A stretch of 64,000 nucleotides of DNA from Crocinitomix sp. (lineage in GTDB: Bacteria > Bacteroidota > Bacteroidia > Flavobacteriales_D > Crocinitomicaceae): the NCBI GenBank assembly GCA_013138735.1, contig WTCE01000082.1:1-64000 (forward strand), read 5' to 3'. This document shows positions 7,711 to 17,969 of the stretch, piece by piece. The notes beneath the pieces were generated by a model. The model did not search any database, had not been told where the DNA came from, and saw nothing but the letters and a program-made list of their open reading frames with translations. Position numbers and translations under genes: made by a program. The first letter of the stretch is position 1, and each line of letters begins with the position of its first letter.

Positions 7711-10161
7711 ATGAAGAAATTTTTATTGATTTTTTTTTCCTTACAAACCATTATTTCATTTACGCAAAATGATAATGTTGATTGGCAAGTTGAACCTTTT
7801 TCTAATATTGGGTTTGCTGAAAATTTAGATAGATACGACGGTTTATTAAACGAAGAAGTTCAATTCTTTGCCGATTACGGGCCATGTAAAATTTACTTAT
7901 CTGATGACGCTTTTATTTTTGGTAAACCAGAAGATTTTACAAAAGAAGAAGTACATGAACGTTATGAAAAAATAGAACACAATGAAGAATTGACGCCCGC
8001 CAAGTGGAGTTATTTTAAAATTGAATTTCAAAATACAAATGCCTTATCGACTATTGAGGCAACGGAGATAAACCGTCATACACTTCATTTTCAGGATCCC
8101 GAAAATTCAGAGAAAACGTTAATGGCAAAAACGTATAAAGCGCTGATTTATAAAAATATTTACCCAAATATTGACATGAAATTGGAATTGCCAGAAGAAG
8201 GTGGTTTGAAATACAGCTTTTATGTTCATCCAGGCGGAGATTATACTTCTATTCGAATGAAATATTCCGGTGCAGAAGTTAAGCTCTTAGAATCGGGTGA
8301 ATTGAAGATTAATGCTAGTGATTTTGGCTTTAAGGATGCTAAACCAGTTTCTGAAGTGGATGGAAATAGGCTGAATAGCAATTATCGCCTTGAAAATAAT
8401 GAAGTTACATTTGATGTTGAAAATTATGATGTTACACAAACATTAGTGATAGACCCTTGGTTGGTCACAGATGTACCTTTCGACTTGTCAGCCTGGGACA
8501 AAAAGCGTGATGTTGCTTATGATGACGCTGGACGCTGCGTAATATCTGGAGGTTCTTCAATTGCTTCTTTCGAGCGAAAAGTTGCTCAATATAATAGTGA
8601 GGGCGAATTAAATTGGCTTTATGATGAGCTTTACGGAGGAGAAGTTGACATTACAACTATACCATCAACTGGTTATATTTACGCCTTGGCTTATTGGTAT
8701 CCTGGACGTATTGACAAGCTTAACATGTTCGGTGTCTTATTTGCTGGCTATGAATTTCATGTGACAGAATTGGCGCTCTCTCCTGTTGAAAGCAGAGCAA
8801 TAAAATATAATGACGTTTATAATAAACTTTGTATTGGACATGGTGGGCTCTATGGAGATTCAATTCCACTAATAGGAAATATGGATCCCGACTTGCTAAC
8901 TTGGGATACTCATGAGGTACTGATAGAAGACGAATCAATTGCAAAAGATCCCATTATGTTCGACATTGATCCAGACGGTGAATCAATTTATTTTGCTGTA
9001 GCGAATACTTATGGTGGTTGGCATAGCTTTAGTAATAAAATTTATAAAGTTGATTTTAATGACCCGGATTTAATTTATTGGGAGAATAATTCGGGCTATA
9101 TATTAGACGAAGCTTATAACTTCAACGGAATGGCTTGCGGTAAGGATTTTCTCTTTACAGTGCACGGAGACAAATTGAAAAGATGGGATAAAGAAACAGG
9201 GTTACAGCTAGATTCTCTTGTCTTTGATGATCCTTATTCGGCAGGAATAGATACAGACGATTGTGGTAATGTTTATGTCGGTTTTAAAGATAGCATTGTG
9301 ATGTACAATAGTGATTTGACACAAATTACCATGTTTGAAATTCCTGATAGTTGTACCGATATATCGATTAATAAAAATCTCATGTACGCCTGTGGCCCAA
9401 GTTTTTTAACCAAAATTAATTTGGCTGAATTTAATATTGAGCTGACCGCAACAGCTGACAATTGTGAATCGTGCAATGGAACTGCAACTATTGACACTAC
9501 AAATGATTGTCATGGCTATGAAGTTGAGAGTATACTATGGAGTCCTGGAGGGCAAACAACCTTTACAGCAACTGGTTTATGTGCAGGATGGTATGAGACT
9601 TCAATACTGTGGGTGTCTGAATTGGGTGATTCTGTCATAAAAGTTGATTCAATAGAGGTGATCTTGAATGAGGAAAGTGTTTTTACGCTGGATTTGGGAG
9701 ATGACACAACAATTTGTAAAGAAGCCATTTTTATGTTAGATGCAGGTTCGGATAATAGCAGCTTTAGTTGGCAAGACGGAAGTACTGAACAATTCTACAC
9801 TGTTGATACTTCTGGTACTTATTGGGTTGAAGCTGAGGATCAATATGGCTGTATATTGGGTGACTCCATTGAAATTAATGTCATAAGTTGTTTAAGTATC
9901 AATGAATTTGATCCAAGTTTAGTGGAAGTGTTTCCAAATCCATTTGATGATTTTACAACAATTAATTTTGGTCAAGAAATGCTGGATAAGCATATTGTTG
10001 TCTATGATTCCTCGGGTAAAATTGTTTATCGAAAAGAAATTTTATCTAAAAAAACAGTGAGAATAGAAAAAGAACGATTGGCTGTAGGTATTTATGTACT
10101 TTCTATCATTAACAATTCGAATAAGGAAGAAGTATTTACTGTAAAGTTATTAGTGGAATAA
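7711..10161 (+). CDS. T9SS-secreted protein with N-terminal DUF7948-like domain
   Basis: 816 aa. Signal peptide MKKFLLIFFSLQTIISFTQ. Residues ~20-250 (FSNIGFAENLDRYDG, FFADYGPCKIYLSDDAFIF, ending LVIDPWLV) match the N-terminal domain that precedes SBBP-type repeats in many Bacteroidota surface proteins (DUF7948, from memory). Residues ~250-580 look like a beta-propeller (repeats such as DDCGNVYVGF, DPDGESIYFAV). A Cys-rich segment and a PKD/Ig-like segment (DLGDDTTICKEAIFML) follow. The end (~745-816) is a type A T9SS sorting domain: VEVFPNPFDDFTTINFG, YDSSGKIVYRK, GIYVLSI, KLLVE. The protein should be exported by Sec, cross the outer membrane by T9SS and be cell-surface bound or released. 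Its 3' end faces the next giant gene with a 50-bp gap. Confidence 0.85.
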   Translation: MKKFLLIFFSLQTIISFTQNDNVDWQVEPFSNIGFAENLDRYDGLLNEEVQFFADYGPCKIYLSDDAFIFGKPEDFTKEEVHERYEKIEHNEELTPAKWSYFKIEFQNTNALSTIEATEINRHTLHFQDPENSEKTLMAKTYKALIYKNIYPNIDMKLELPEEGGLKYSFYVHPGGDYTSIRMKYSGAEVKLLESGELKINASDFGFKDAKPVSEVDGNRLNSNYRLENNEVTFDVENYDVTQTLVIDPWLVTDVPFDLSAWDKKRDVAYDDAGRCVISGGSSIASFERKVAQYNSEGELNWLYDELYGGEVDITTIPSTGYIYALAYWYPGRIDKLNMFGVLFAGYEFHVTELALSPVESRAIKYNDVYNKLCIGHGGLYGDSIPLIGNMDPDLLTWDTHEVLIEDESIAKDPIMFDIDPDGESIYFAVANTYGGWHSFSNKIYKVDFNDPDLIYWENNSGYILDEAYNFNGMACGKDFLFTVHGDKLKRWDKETGLQLDSLVFDDPYSAGIDTDDCGNVYVGFKDSIVMYNSDLTQITMFEIPDSCTDISINKNLMYACGPSFLTKINLAEFNIELTATADNCESCNGTATIDTTNDCHGYEVESILWSPGGQTTFTATGLCAGWYETSILWVSELGDSVIKVDSIEVILNEESVFTLDLGDDTTICKEAIFMLDAGSDNSSFSWQDGSTEQFYTVDTSGTYWVEAEDQYGCILGDSIEINVISCLSINEFDPSLVEVFPNPFDDFTTINFGQEMLDKHIVVYDSSGKIVYRKEILSKKTVRIEKERLAVGIYVLSIINNSNKEEVFTVKLLVE

Positions 10162-10211
10162 ATCTTAGTTTTAAGTATATACCTCAAGTCAGTATTGATT
10201 CTCGTTTTACC

Positions 10212-13200
10212 CTAATCTAAAATCAATTTTTCATGATAGACTTCTTTTTTCGAGGTCCTTTCATAAAGGATTAGTAGATACATGCCACTTTCAAAAAGGC
10301 CTAAATCTATGAGATAAGTTTCACCGGTTAATTGGTCATCTTGAAAGATGATTTTACCTGCACTATTACGTACAATTAATAGATAGTCGCCACTTAAAGC
10401 AGTTCCAAAAGTAAGGGTTGTTTTACCAGTTGTCGGGTTCGGATGAATCGACATGTTTTTAATATTAGATTCGTTTAATGATAAGCAATCAACAACCTGG
10501 ATGATCGACGAATCGGTTGCTGAACAACCATCTTCAGAATATGTGTAATACACCGTAAATGTTCCTTCGCCACTTATGGCAGGGTCAAAATCACTTCCCG
10601 TCACGCCGGTTCCACTAAATACACCACCAGAAGGGAATCCATTTAATTCAACTGATTCTTCCCCAATACACAAAAGCGGATCATCTAGATCGTCAAAAAA
10701 TGCTGCGAGTTCAAAAACTTCTAGCGTGATGTACAGGATAGAATCACATCCCTCAATCGAGGTAAGAGCGTCGGTGTAATCGCCAGCGTCATGTTCATAT
10801 ATTCCGTCAATTAGAATACTATCGCTATCACAAATTCCTATTTCAACGTCAGTAGTTATTAAAGTGTTTACATCAAGGTCATATCCAACAATACTATCGC
10901 AACCATCAATTGAGGTTAAGGTATCTCGATATAAACCGTCCTCATCTTCATAATTGTCTATAATCAAAATGCTATCTCCATAGCATATTTCGATTGGGAC
11001 AATGTGAACAGGGAAAACATATTCATACGTTTCGGTGAGTGAATTGTCGTCTATATAACTATCTGTTTCGCCATTTGGATTAGACAGCGTAATGATATAT
11101 TCACAAGGCAAATCAAGAATTGGAGTTGTGAAAACAAAGTAATTTGAATCTACTTCTAAGGAAGCTAAGGTGCCCGACCATGTCTCAGATAGTGCGGCTA
11201 CTCCTGCGCCACTTAGTGCTATGTCAAAATCATTTATGGTTACTATTCCACTATTTTTAAACGTCATAAAAATGGATAAACTGTCGTAGCAAAAATTGGG
11301 TTCGGCAGTAATTTCAAGTAAGGAAATATTATTATCGAAATCATCAATCTCATAAGCTCCTATGTCGTAAAGCACACCGCGTTCGTTTCCTAAAATATCG
11401 CCAACAACACTTTCAAGATTCGCTCCTTTATCTACATTTACAAAAAAGGTAGAGATCAAGGTACTGTCATTTAAATATTCTGGGTTTCCAAAAACGGAGT
11501 TAGAATCAAGGCCAAGAAGGGTTTGAGAGGCTGCAATGTCTTCTAGAGCAAAGCCGCCATTCGTCCCAATGTCGCCCCAACAGAAATAATTATTATAATC
11601 AAAATAATTCGAATCAGTTGACGAGAAACAAATTCCATCATCTTCAACAATAAATTGGTTATTGATGATTTTAAAGTCGGTGGAAGAACTCGTTATGTTC
11701 AGAATAAAAGCGTCAGATTCTTCAGAATTAGTTCTGAATGAATTATTTGCAATTAAGCCACCAGTTGCATCTCTTATCACGATTGACCGACCCGAGTTAT
11801 CGTATTCGGCAAATTCATTGTTGACAATCTTCATATATTGGTTGTCTACTTCTAGTAAACCCTGCTCAAGGTAGATGGTTTCCCAAAATTGATTGTTGTA
11901 AATAGAATTATTCGTAATTAGTAGTGTGTCAGAATAGCCATTTCCAATAATTGCTCGGCCACGATCACTTTTCATGAGATTATTTGAAATTTCTAGATTT
12001 TTTATATTACCAAAATCAACAATGGGTTCTTCCCCTTCACCAAAATCTAAGTAGTTATATGTAGTGAAAATGTTATCTTTTATGCAAATTGATTCCGTGG
12101 TGAATATCTCAGCTTCTGTGTTGATTTGACCTTGGGACCACACGCAAGTTGCCAGGTCGGTTTCAAATCGGTTATTCAGAATATCAAAATTATTCATTTC
12201 TGAATCACGATAATCGACAGAACCACCACTGATTTTAATAATACCTGTATATGGTCCTGTATCATAGGCTGATAAAAACCGATTATTATTGATCATGATA
12301 TTGGACGATCTATAACGCATACCAATAGAGCTAATGTTACCAACTCCGCCTAAGCTAACTCGTAAAACTGTGAGGTGCCTAATTTGAAGATATTGTGTAG
12401 AGTCCATTCCAAATTGAAAGTCACCGGAACTAGGTTCCCCATTCATTATAACAAGGCTTGAATCCAAATCTTCTGACTGAATAACAACCCAAGAAGTGTC
12501 TGTTGAACCATTAATATATCCAATGTCAATATTTTCTTCGTAAGTACCTGAGCGGATATTTAAAAATACCGAGTCACAGATACCATAGCGCTCTAAAGAA
12601 TCTACCGCCGATTGTAAATTTAAAAAATCAGCAGAATCGCCATAAACAGTATAGTGTCCATTAAATTTTACTGTAATTTCTGTGCGGCTGGTATCAAAAA
12701 GTGTGAACGGATCAACAACACCATTAGGCAGGGTAGGCCATGCACGCATTATTTCGTGGTTTGTGGCTTCTATATGAACGCCTAAATAAACTTCTGTTGT
12801 GTCATAAGTTGCCAATGATCCTGTCCATGCAACAGCTGGTAAGGATTCATCTGCAATTTCCCATTCAAGCGTAGCCGAAGTCAATAATTCGGTTCCAGTA
12901 TTGACTAATAAAGCCCAAACATTTTTGCTTGAATCACAAACGGTTGGTACATTAAATCCTACAACTTTCGCATTATTTGGGTGCGGTAAAAACTCATCTG
13001 CTCCAATTACTGGAGAAACTGCATCTCGCAATTCATAATCAATATCATCAAGCACTTCAGCAGGAGTAATTTCAGAAAGAAAGGGATAAACATTATCTTG
13101 ATTTAAATGCAGATTCGTTTCAGAAATGAATAGGGGATCGCCCCAAACCGAATTCTCATCAAAACCCGTATTCTCAATCCATTCTTCCAAGGACCAATCT

Positions 13201-16200
13201 GCACCAGTAGGGTTGTCAAAGAATTCGTAATCTATTCTTGAATCATGATAAGGCAAAATGGGATTAGCGTAATAAACATTATAATCCCAATTAATGGCAG
13301 CAACTTCTTCAAACATATCAGGACTTCCAAAGTCTAAAATGCGATCGCATTCTTTTACAAAAAAGATATTGTTATAACCGTCGAAATTTGTGACTATTCC
13401 ATCTAAAATAACTGTGCTAGTTGGACAGCCTGAAGTTAAAATATTGGCTATGGTATTGTGGTTAAAGTTGATGTACGTAACGTCGTCAAAATCAATTTGA
13501 CCAATTATATTATTATTGACGAGTATACGGTCCTCTTCAGAACCATCCGCATTATGCAATATAATTCCTTTACGGCCTAAATCATTATTTATTATTTTGA
13601 CAATTCCAGTAATTTCGTTGAAGGTTGCCATTATTTGACCTCCATTAGTACGCCTGTTAAAGTTATTTTCGAAGATCAAATCTTCACAATATTTTAAGGT
13701 AAGCCCGCCTTGCGTTATCGATCCAAAGTCATTGTCTTTAATGACAATATTTCGCTTTTCTCCTATATCATCTCCCTCAATAAAAAGCCTATCGCAGTTC
13801 AGAATATGATTCCCAATAATATTAATATCTGTAAAATCCCCATCCTCGGCAAAAACGATTGCGTCATAACCAGTAATGTCGTCATAGCCAAATATGTTGT
13901 CTAAAAAAGAGAGGTTGGCGCAGGTATCTTCTATTTCAATACTTGCCCAAAAATAAACAGGGTTGTCTTCTGCAAAGGTTAAATTCTGTAGGGTTATATT
14001 CTCAATTTTGTTAAAAGTCCACCTGCTTAGAACCACAACGCTGTCTGGACTGCCTTCTATGGCTTGCACGGTTAAATGCGTTGTATCTAAGCCTGGAATA
14101 TCTGTAAACGTAATCAACTCAGGATAAATTCCATTTTGCAGGTTTAGTGTAACATCACCGCACATACCAGATGTTTTTAAAGCCTCTACTGCCGCAAGCA
14201 CGTTTAAATAATCAGCGTCATATTCACCAACAGTAAAAGTTCCTTTTAGATAAGGCCCTGAAACACTTGTTGATGCCGTGTCATTGGAAGGGTCCATATC
14301 TATATGCCAATTCTCATTGGCTGTCCAAACATCAATATCATAAGCTACTTCAGCATCAAAGGTGAATGGCGATAAATGTAAGTTGAAAACGGTATCTCCA
14401 GCTGGTAAATTTCCCTCCCAATAAAAGGAGTCAACTTCTGCATTTATATCGTAAAACAAATATGCATTCTGCAAAGTGTCAGGTCCGTGGTTTGTGAAAT
14501 TGACAGTTAAACCAACCAAGCTATCGCAAGATAAAGGAGCTAGAATTTCAATTAATTCTAAATCAATGCTGTCAACCCCAATTTTATAAGCTCCTAATGA
14601 GGGAGGGATATCTCTAAATTTGGATTCGAGATCAGTTCCAATGAAATAAATGCCATTTGCTTGACCAAAAAGTGTCACATTTTCCTGAATTCTTAGGTTT
14701 TGATCGGAAAAGAATAGGGGAGCGGTAGAAAATGAGTTCAGCCCAATTCCATCTGCCTGCCAATCCACTAAAGTTAAATGAGAGGGAGAAAACACGCCAC
14801 CACTTAAAAAGATGTCATTATAATCAAAAAATGAACTTATGGCCAGCTCACTCAAAAAGTCACCAGGTGTACTATTTTTAAATATGGTGTTTTCGCAATT
14901 AAAATTCGACACTGCTGTAAAATCAATCAAATCATAGAGGTCGGCATCATCTTCATCCTGCATCAAATGGATGCTGTTAAATTTGAAGTTGGCGTTTTCG
15001 ACGGTATCTAAAGTGATTGTGTGGGCAATCGAATTTACAATGGCATTGTTCCAAATTTCATTCTCAGAAAAAGTACAATTGAGTGCACCAAAGGCTATGC
15101 CGTGTTCAATTTTTATATAATTATTGGAGATTTCCATTTTGTTATTCGAATTTTCATATCGAACTCCATATAATTGTTCGATATAATCAGGGGGCAAAGC
15201 AGTAATTAATTCATTGTGGTTGATTCGGATGCTGTCTGAGTTAAAACAATTGATTCCGCAAATTGTGAAATCTTTCATTAAATTATTTTCAAAAAGACAA
15301 TTCGCGCTGGTTTTTACGTAAATGGAAGCTTTGCCATCAGATATTTCGCAATTTGATATGGTGATATTTTCGGAGGCAGAAATATAAACAACCGCTTCGG
15401 AACCAATTAAAGCATTAAAATCTGGCCCAAAAGAATTATTTCCCTCCAATGTATTCAAAATGCAGTTATCGATTAAAATATTGTCGCTACCAGCGATAAT
15501 GAAAATTTTGTGTGCTGAGCCATCTTTTAAGAAATTCAAATCTTGAAAGATTACGTTTTTACTGGCTCCAACCAAAAACGTATAGGAGTCTGAAGAATTA
15601 ACATTGTATAGATAATTATTGTCAGTTTCGCCTTTAAAAGTAACCGTGTCCGTTTCGGAGGATGTACGATAGTTATCTAAATATCCACCACCATCATAGG
15701 TGCCTTCTCGTACAATAAATTGTACATTACCGCAAGTTCCAAACTCATTTAACGCTGCAACAGCTTCTGTTACTTCATCATAATTTGGATAAATACCGCC
15801 GATATAAATATTCCCTGTTAGGCCTACTTTAAGGTCTGGTAACTCATAAATATTATTAAAGCTATGCGCGTCAATGTCGTCGTTAACGCCAATTGCTTCA
15901 ACGCTAAGATCGATACTTAGGCCTCCTTCAAGATCTATCCATGCAATGGTTTCGTTCAAAACGGATTCACCACTTGAAAAATCCCCAACCCAATCTACAA
16001 TTGAATAGAGTTCGTCATTAACAAGAATTTTGAACCGAATATCGGTAATGGCATCTGTACCTAAATTAAGTAATGAAACTTCAATTGGATTGGAACCTGG
16101 ACAAGCATAATTTGCTCCAGATAGTGAAACTTCCGTCAAAGCTAACTCAACAGGAGAGAGTTCAAATTCGTCTGCACCAATATCTGGAGGAGTATCTCTA

Positions 16201-17486
16201 CTTTCCAGGTCAATATCATCCGAAAGCTCTGCCAAATCGATTCCAGATTGATCTAAGAAATAATCATCAGTAGTATGTGCATTTGGTACCCCAGCAATTA
16301 AGACTGTATGATAGAATGAATTAAGATCTGTTCCCAAAGCCGTTCGAAATTCTTCGAAATCGTAAATGGTAACACCTTCTAATTTAAAATATTCGCCATT
16401 GTAGCAATTGTAATCCGAATCAAAGCCTGTGCATCCTTCAAGGTCAACGCATCCCCATCCAGTAACATTGAAAACATTATTGAAAACATCAAAATCATGG
16501 CAATCATCAAAACGATAACCAGCAGATAGGGCGTAATTAAAGGTGTTGTGGGCGACAAAACCACTATTGATTCCTGTCAGATTCAAACCGAAATCTCCTG
16601 TGTTATTGGCAGACTTAAAGTAGTTATTTACTAAATATAAACTGTCAAGGCCGTCAACGTCATGTCCGGTTATTTTTAATCCGCTACCATCTTCTAAATC
16701 AAGGCTGTTGTAACTGATGTTTACCCAGCCTGATGCACTTTGCAATACAATGGCATCCATTTCGGTTGCGGTATGTATAAAAACATTATTCTCAATGGTG
16801 CAATTATTTGCCTCAGTTAAGTTGATCCCCTTCGCTTTGCCAATATTCAGGAAACTATTCTCCACAATCAATCCGGTTATTGGCGCTATAGTTACTCCCG
16901 AAATTAAAGCGGCAGTTCGGTCGAAGTGGCAGGCATCAAAATGTAAGTCGGTAGAAACGGCTGTACTGTGCAATCTAATTAGTGCATTATCAGCTTCAGA
17001 CCAACCATTATATAATCCGTCAAAAAATACATTGTAAAAAAGTGTAGATTCAGTGGTGTCTGTAAATCGAATAGATGTCGAATAATCTATTTGATAATTG
17101 GCAAAACTGAGGTTCTTAAATTGAATAAAATCGACCCCATCTAATTTGGCAACATAATTATCTGATGCCCCAAGTGGGTCAAATGAAATGACAACACTAT
17201 CACGGTGCACATCTTCGGACTGAAAAATAATTGGATTCAATTCAGAGGCGCCTTCAATTTCCGGTATTTCAAGTTGTTCCTCATAATCGTCTGATCGAAT
17301 ATTAAAGGTTACTGTTCCAGAGATCCCGAATTCAATTAAATCGTCAACGGCATCATTGATTGTGACATAATCTGGCGCATCTCCGCCAATGGTATATTCT
17401 CCATCTAATTCTTGTCCAAATGCTTGCTGTCCTAATAACAGGACAGCAATTGTTACAAAAATAAATTTTAGATGCTTTTGGATCAT
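10212..17486 (-). CDS. Giant T9SS-secreted protein with four parallel beta-helix modules
   Basis: 2424 aa, one of the largest genes here. Signal peptide MIQKHLKFIFVTIAVLLLGQ ending QQAFGQ. Four homologous modules begin near residues 28, 559, 1077 and 1606. Each opens with a G-x-Y-x-[IV]-G-x-x-x-x-[DN]-Y-x-x-[IV] motif and A-[VL]-x-x-L-x-x-x-G-[IMT]-C/S-G-x-V, has right-handed beta-helix coils rich in N-N-x-F/I, then a D-x-x-P-x-[IL]-GA-[DY] motif and a CARDB-like beta domain. After ~2110 come two copies of a C-x-[GD]-DS...GCDSI repeat, a PKD-like segment and a type A sorting domain (MSIHPNPTTGKTTLTFG ... GMYLLIL ... EKLILD). Likely a surface adhesin or polysaccharide-binding or cleaving protein; no catalytic residues identified. 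Confidence 0.85.
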   Translation of the reverse strand: MIQKHLKFIFVTIAVLLLGQQAFGQELDGEYTIGGDAPDYVTINDAVDDLIEFGISGTVTFNIRSDDYEEQLEIPEIEGASELNPIIFQSEDVHRDSVVISFDPLGASDNYVAKLDGVDFIQFKNLSFANYQIDYSTSIRFTDTTESTLFYNVFFDGLYNGWSEADNALIRLHSTAVSTDLHFDACHFDRTAALISGVTIAPITGLIVENSFLNIGKAKGINLTEANNCTIENNVFIHTATEMDAIVLQSASGWVNISYNSLDLEDGSGLKITGHDVDGLDSLYLVNNYFKSANNTGDFGLNLTGINSGFVAHNTFNYALSAGYRFDDCHDFDVFNNVFNVTGWGCVDLEGCTGFDSDYNCYNGEYFKLEGVTIYDFEEFRTALGTDLNSFYHTVLIAGVPNAHTTDDYFLDQSGIDLAELSDDIDLESRDTPPDIGADEFELSPVELALTEVSLSGANYACPGSNPIEVSLLNLGTDAITDIRFKILVNDELYSIVDWVGDFSSGESVLNETIAWIDLEGGLSIDLSVEAIGVNDDIDAHSFNNIYELPDLKVGLTGNIYIGGIYPNYDEVTEAVAALNEFGTCGNVQFIVREGTYDGGGYLDNYRTSSETDTVTFKGETDNNYLYNVNSSDSYTFLVGASKNVIFQDLNFLKDGSAHKIFIIAGSDNILIDNCILNTLEGNNSFGPDFNALIGSEAVVYISASENITISNCEISDGKASIYVKTSANCLFENNLMKDFTICGINCFNSDSIRINHNELITALPPDYIEQLYGVRYENSNNKMEISNNYIKIEHGIAFGALNCTFSENEIWNNAIVNSIAHTITLDTVENANFKFNSIHLMQDEDDADLYDLIDFTAVSNFNCENTIFKNSTPGDFLSELAISSFFDYNDIFLSGGVFSPSHLTLVDWQADGIGLNSFSTAPLFFSDQNLRIQENVTLFGQANGIYFIGTDLESKFRDIPPSLGAYKIGVDSIDLELIEILAPLSCDSLVGLTVNFTNHGPDTLQNAYLFYDINAEVDSFYWEGNLPAGDTVFNLHLSPFTFDAEVAYDIDVWTANENWHIDMDPSNDTASTSVSGPYLKGTFTVGEYDADYLNVLAAVEALKTSGMCGDVTLNLQNGIYPELITFTDIPGLDTTHLTVQAIEGSPDSVVVLSRWTFNKIENITLQNLTFAEDNPVYFWASIEIEDTCANLSFLDNIFGYDDITGYDAIVFAEDGDFTDINIIGNHILNCDRLFIEGDDIGEKRNIVIKDNDFGSITQGGLTLKYCEDLIFENNFNRRTNGGQIMATFNEITGIVKIINNDLGRKGIILHNADGSEEDRILVNNNIIGQIDFDDVTYINFNHNTIANILTSGCPTSTVILDGIVTNFDGYNNIFFVKECDRILDFGSPDMFEEVAAINWDYNVYYANPILPYHDSRIDYEFFDNPTGADWSLEEWIENTGFDENSVWGDPLFISETNLHLNQDNVYPFLSEITPAEVLDDIDYELRDAVSPVIGADEFLPHPNNAKVVGFNVPTVCDSSKNVWALLVNTGTELLTSATLEWEIADESLPAVAWTGSLATYDTTEVYLGVHIEATNHEIMRAWPTLPNGVVDPFTLFDTSRTEITVKFNGHYTVYGDSADFLNLQSAVDSLERYGICDSVFLNIRSGTYEENIDIGYINGSTDTSWVVIQSEDLDSSLVIMNGEPSSGDFQFGMDSTQYLQIRHLTVLRVSLGGVGNISSIGMRYRSSNIMINNNRFLSAYDTGPYTGIIKISGGSVDYRDSEMNNFDILNNRFETDLATCVWSQGQINTEAEIFTTESICIKDNIFTTYNYLDFGEGEEPIVDFGNIKNLEISNNLMKSDRGRAIIGNGYSDTLLITNNSIYNNQFWETIYLEQGLLEVDNQYMKIVNNEFAEYDNSGRSIVIRDATGGLIANNSFRTNSEESDAFILNITSSSTDFKIINNQFIVEDDGICFSSTDSNYFDYNNYFCWGDIGTNGGFALEDIAASQTLLGLDSNSVFGNPEYLNDSTLISTFFVNVDKGANLESVVGDILGNERGVLYDIGAYEIDDFDNNISLLEITAEPNFCYDSLSIFMTFKNSGIVTINDFDIALSGAGVAALSETWSGTLASLEVDSNYFVFTTPILDLPCEYIITLSNPNGETDSYIDDNSLTETYEYVFPVHIVPIEICYGDSILIIDNYEDEDGLYRDTLTSIDGCDSIVGYDLDVNTLITTDVEIGICDSDSILIDGIYEHDAGDYTDALTSIEGCDSILYITLEVFELAAFFDDLDDPLLCIGEESVELNGFPSGGVFSGTGVTGSDFDPAISGEGTFTVYYTYSEDGCSATDSSIIQVVDCLSLNESNIKNMSIHPNPTTGKTTLTFGTALSGDYLLIVRNSAGKIIFQDDQLTGETYLIDLGLFESGMYLLILYERTSKKEVYHEKLILD

Positions 17487-17719
17487 TCAGAACAAAGATA
17501 AAATTATTTCTTGACCAAGAAAAAGCTGTGTGAGTTGTTTTTGGAATGGAAATCAACTCTAAATATTTGAATAATAACTACAGATTTTGTCATGAAACAA
17601 TAAAAGAGAATTTCTGAACTGTAAATAGTTGTTAATGTGTTAGTAATAGCGCGAAATGGATGCTTACCGTTAAAGATAGAGCAAAACAAAATTGACCCGA
17701 AAAAACTGAAAATAATGCT

Positions 17720-17727
17720 TACATTTG
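17720..17727 (+). promoter_or_regulatory. Candidate -7 box of the amine-catabolism operon
   Basis: TACATTTG matches the Bacteroidota -7 consensus TAnnTTTG exactly. A TTG at 17692-17694 lies 25 bp upstream, slightly beyond the 17-23 bp spacing reported for flavobacterial promoters. If used, the operon has a leader of about 235 nt, long enough to hold regulatory structure. The 483-bp region between the giant gene and 17970 shows no other gene. Confidence 0.4.
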
Positions 17728-17969
17728 CCCTCTCTAATTCCTGTCGATTGATTCGAAGATATAAGATGATTTTTATAGTGTGTTAGGGTTGTGCGAGGCA
17801 TTGTTGAGAGTTGTTATTTTCCAATATTTTTGTTGTGTAGACTGCATAAAAAAAGAGATAATTACGTACGAAATTTCTGAAAATGGAATTAGCAACAAAG
17901 TTTTGCTTAAACGGAATTGAATTGAAAATAAAAATGGGGGGAATATTTAAAATTAAACAAATTTAAATT

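Noticed and set aside
16717-17037. 106-residue ORF opposite the giant surface protein
   Set aside because: Antisense shadow of a clearly coding frame with repeated beta-helix motifs.
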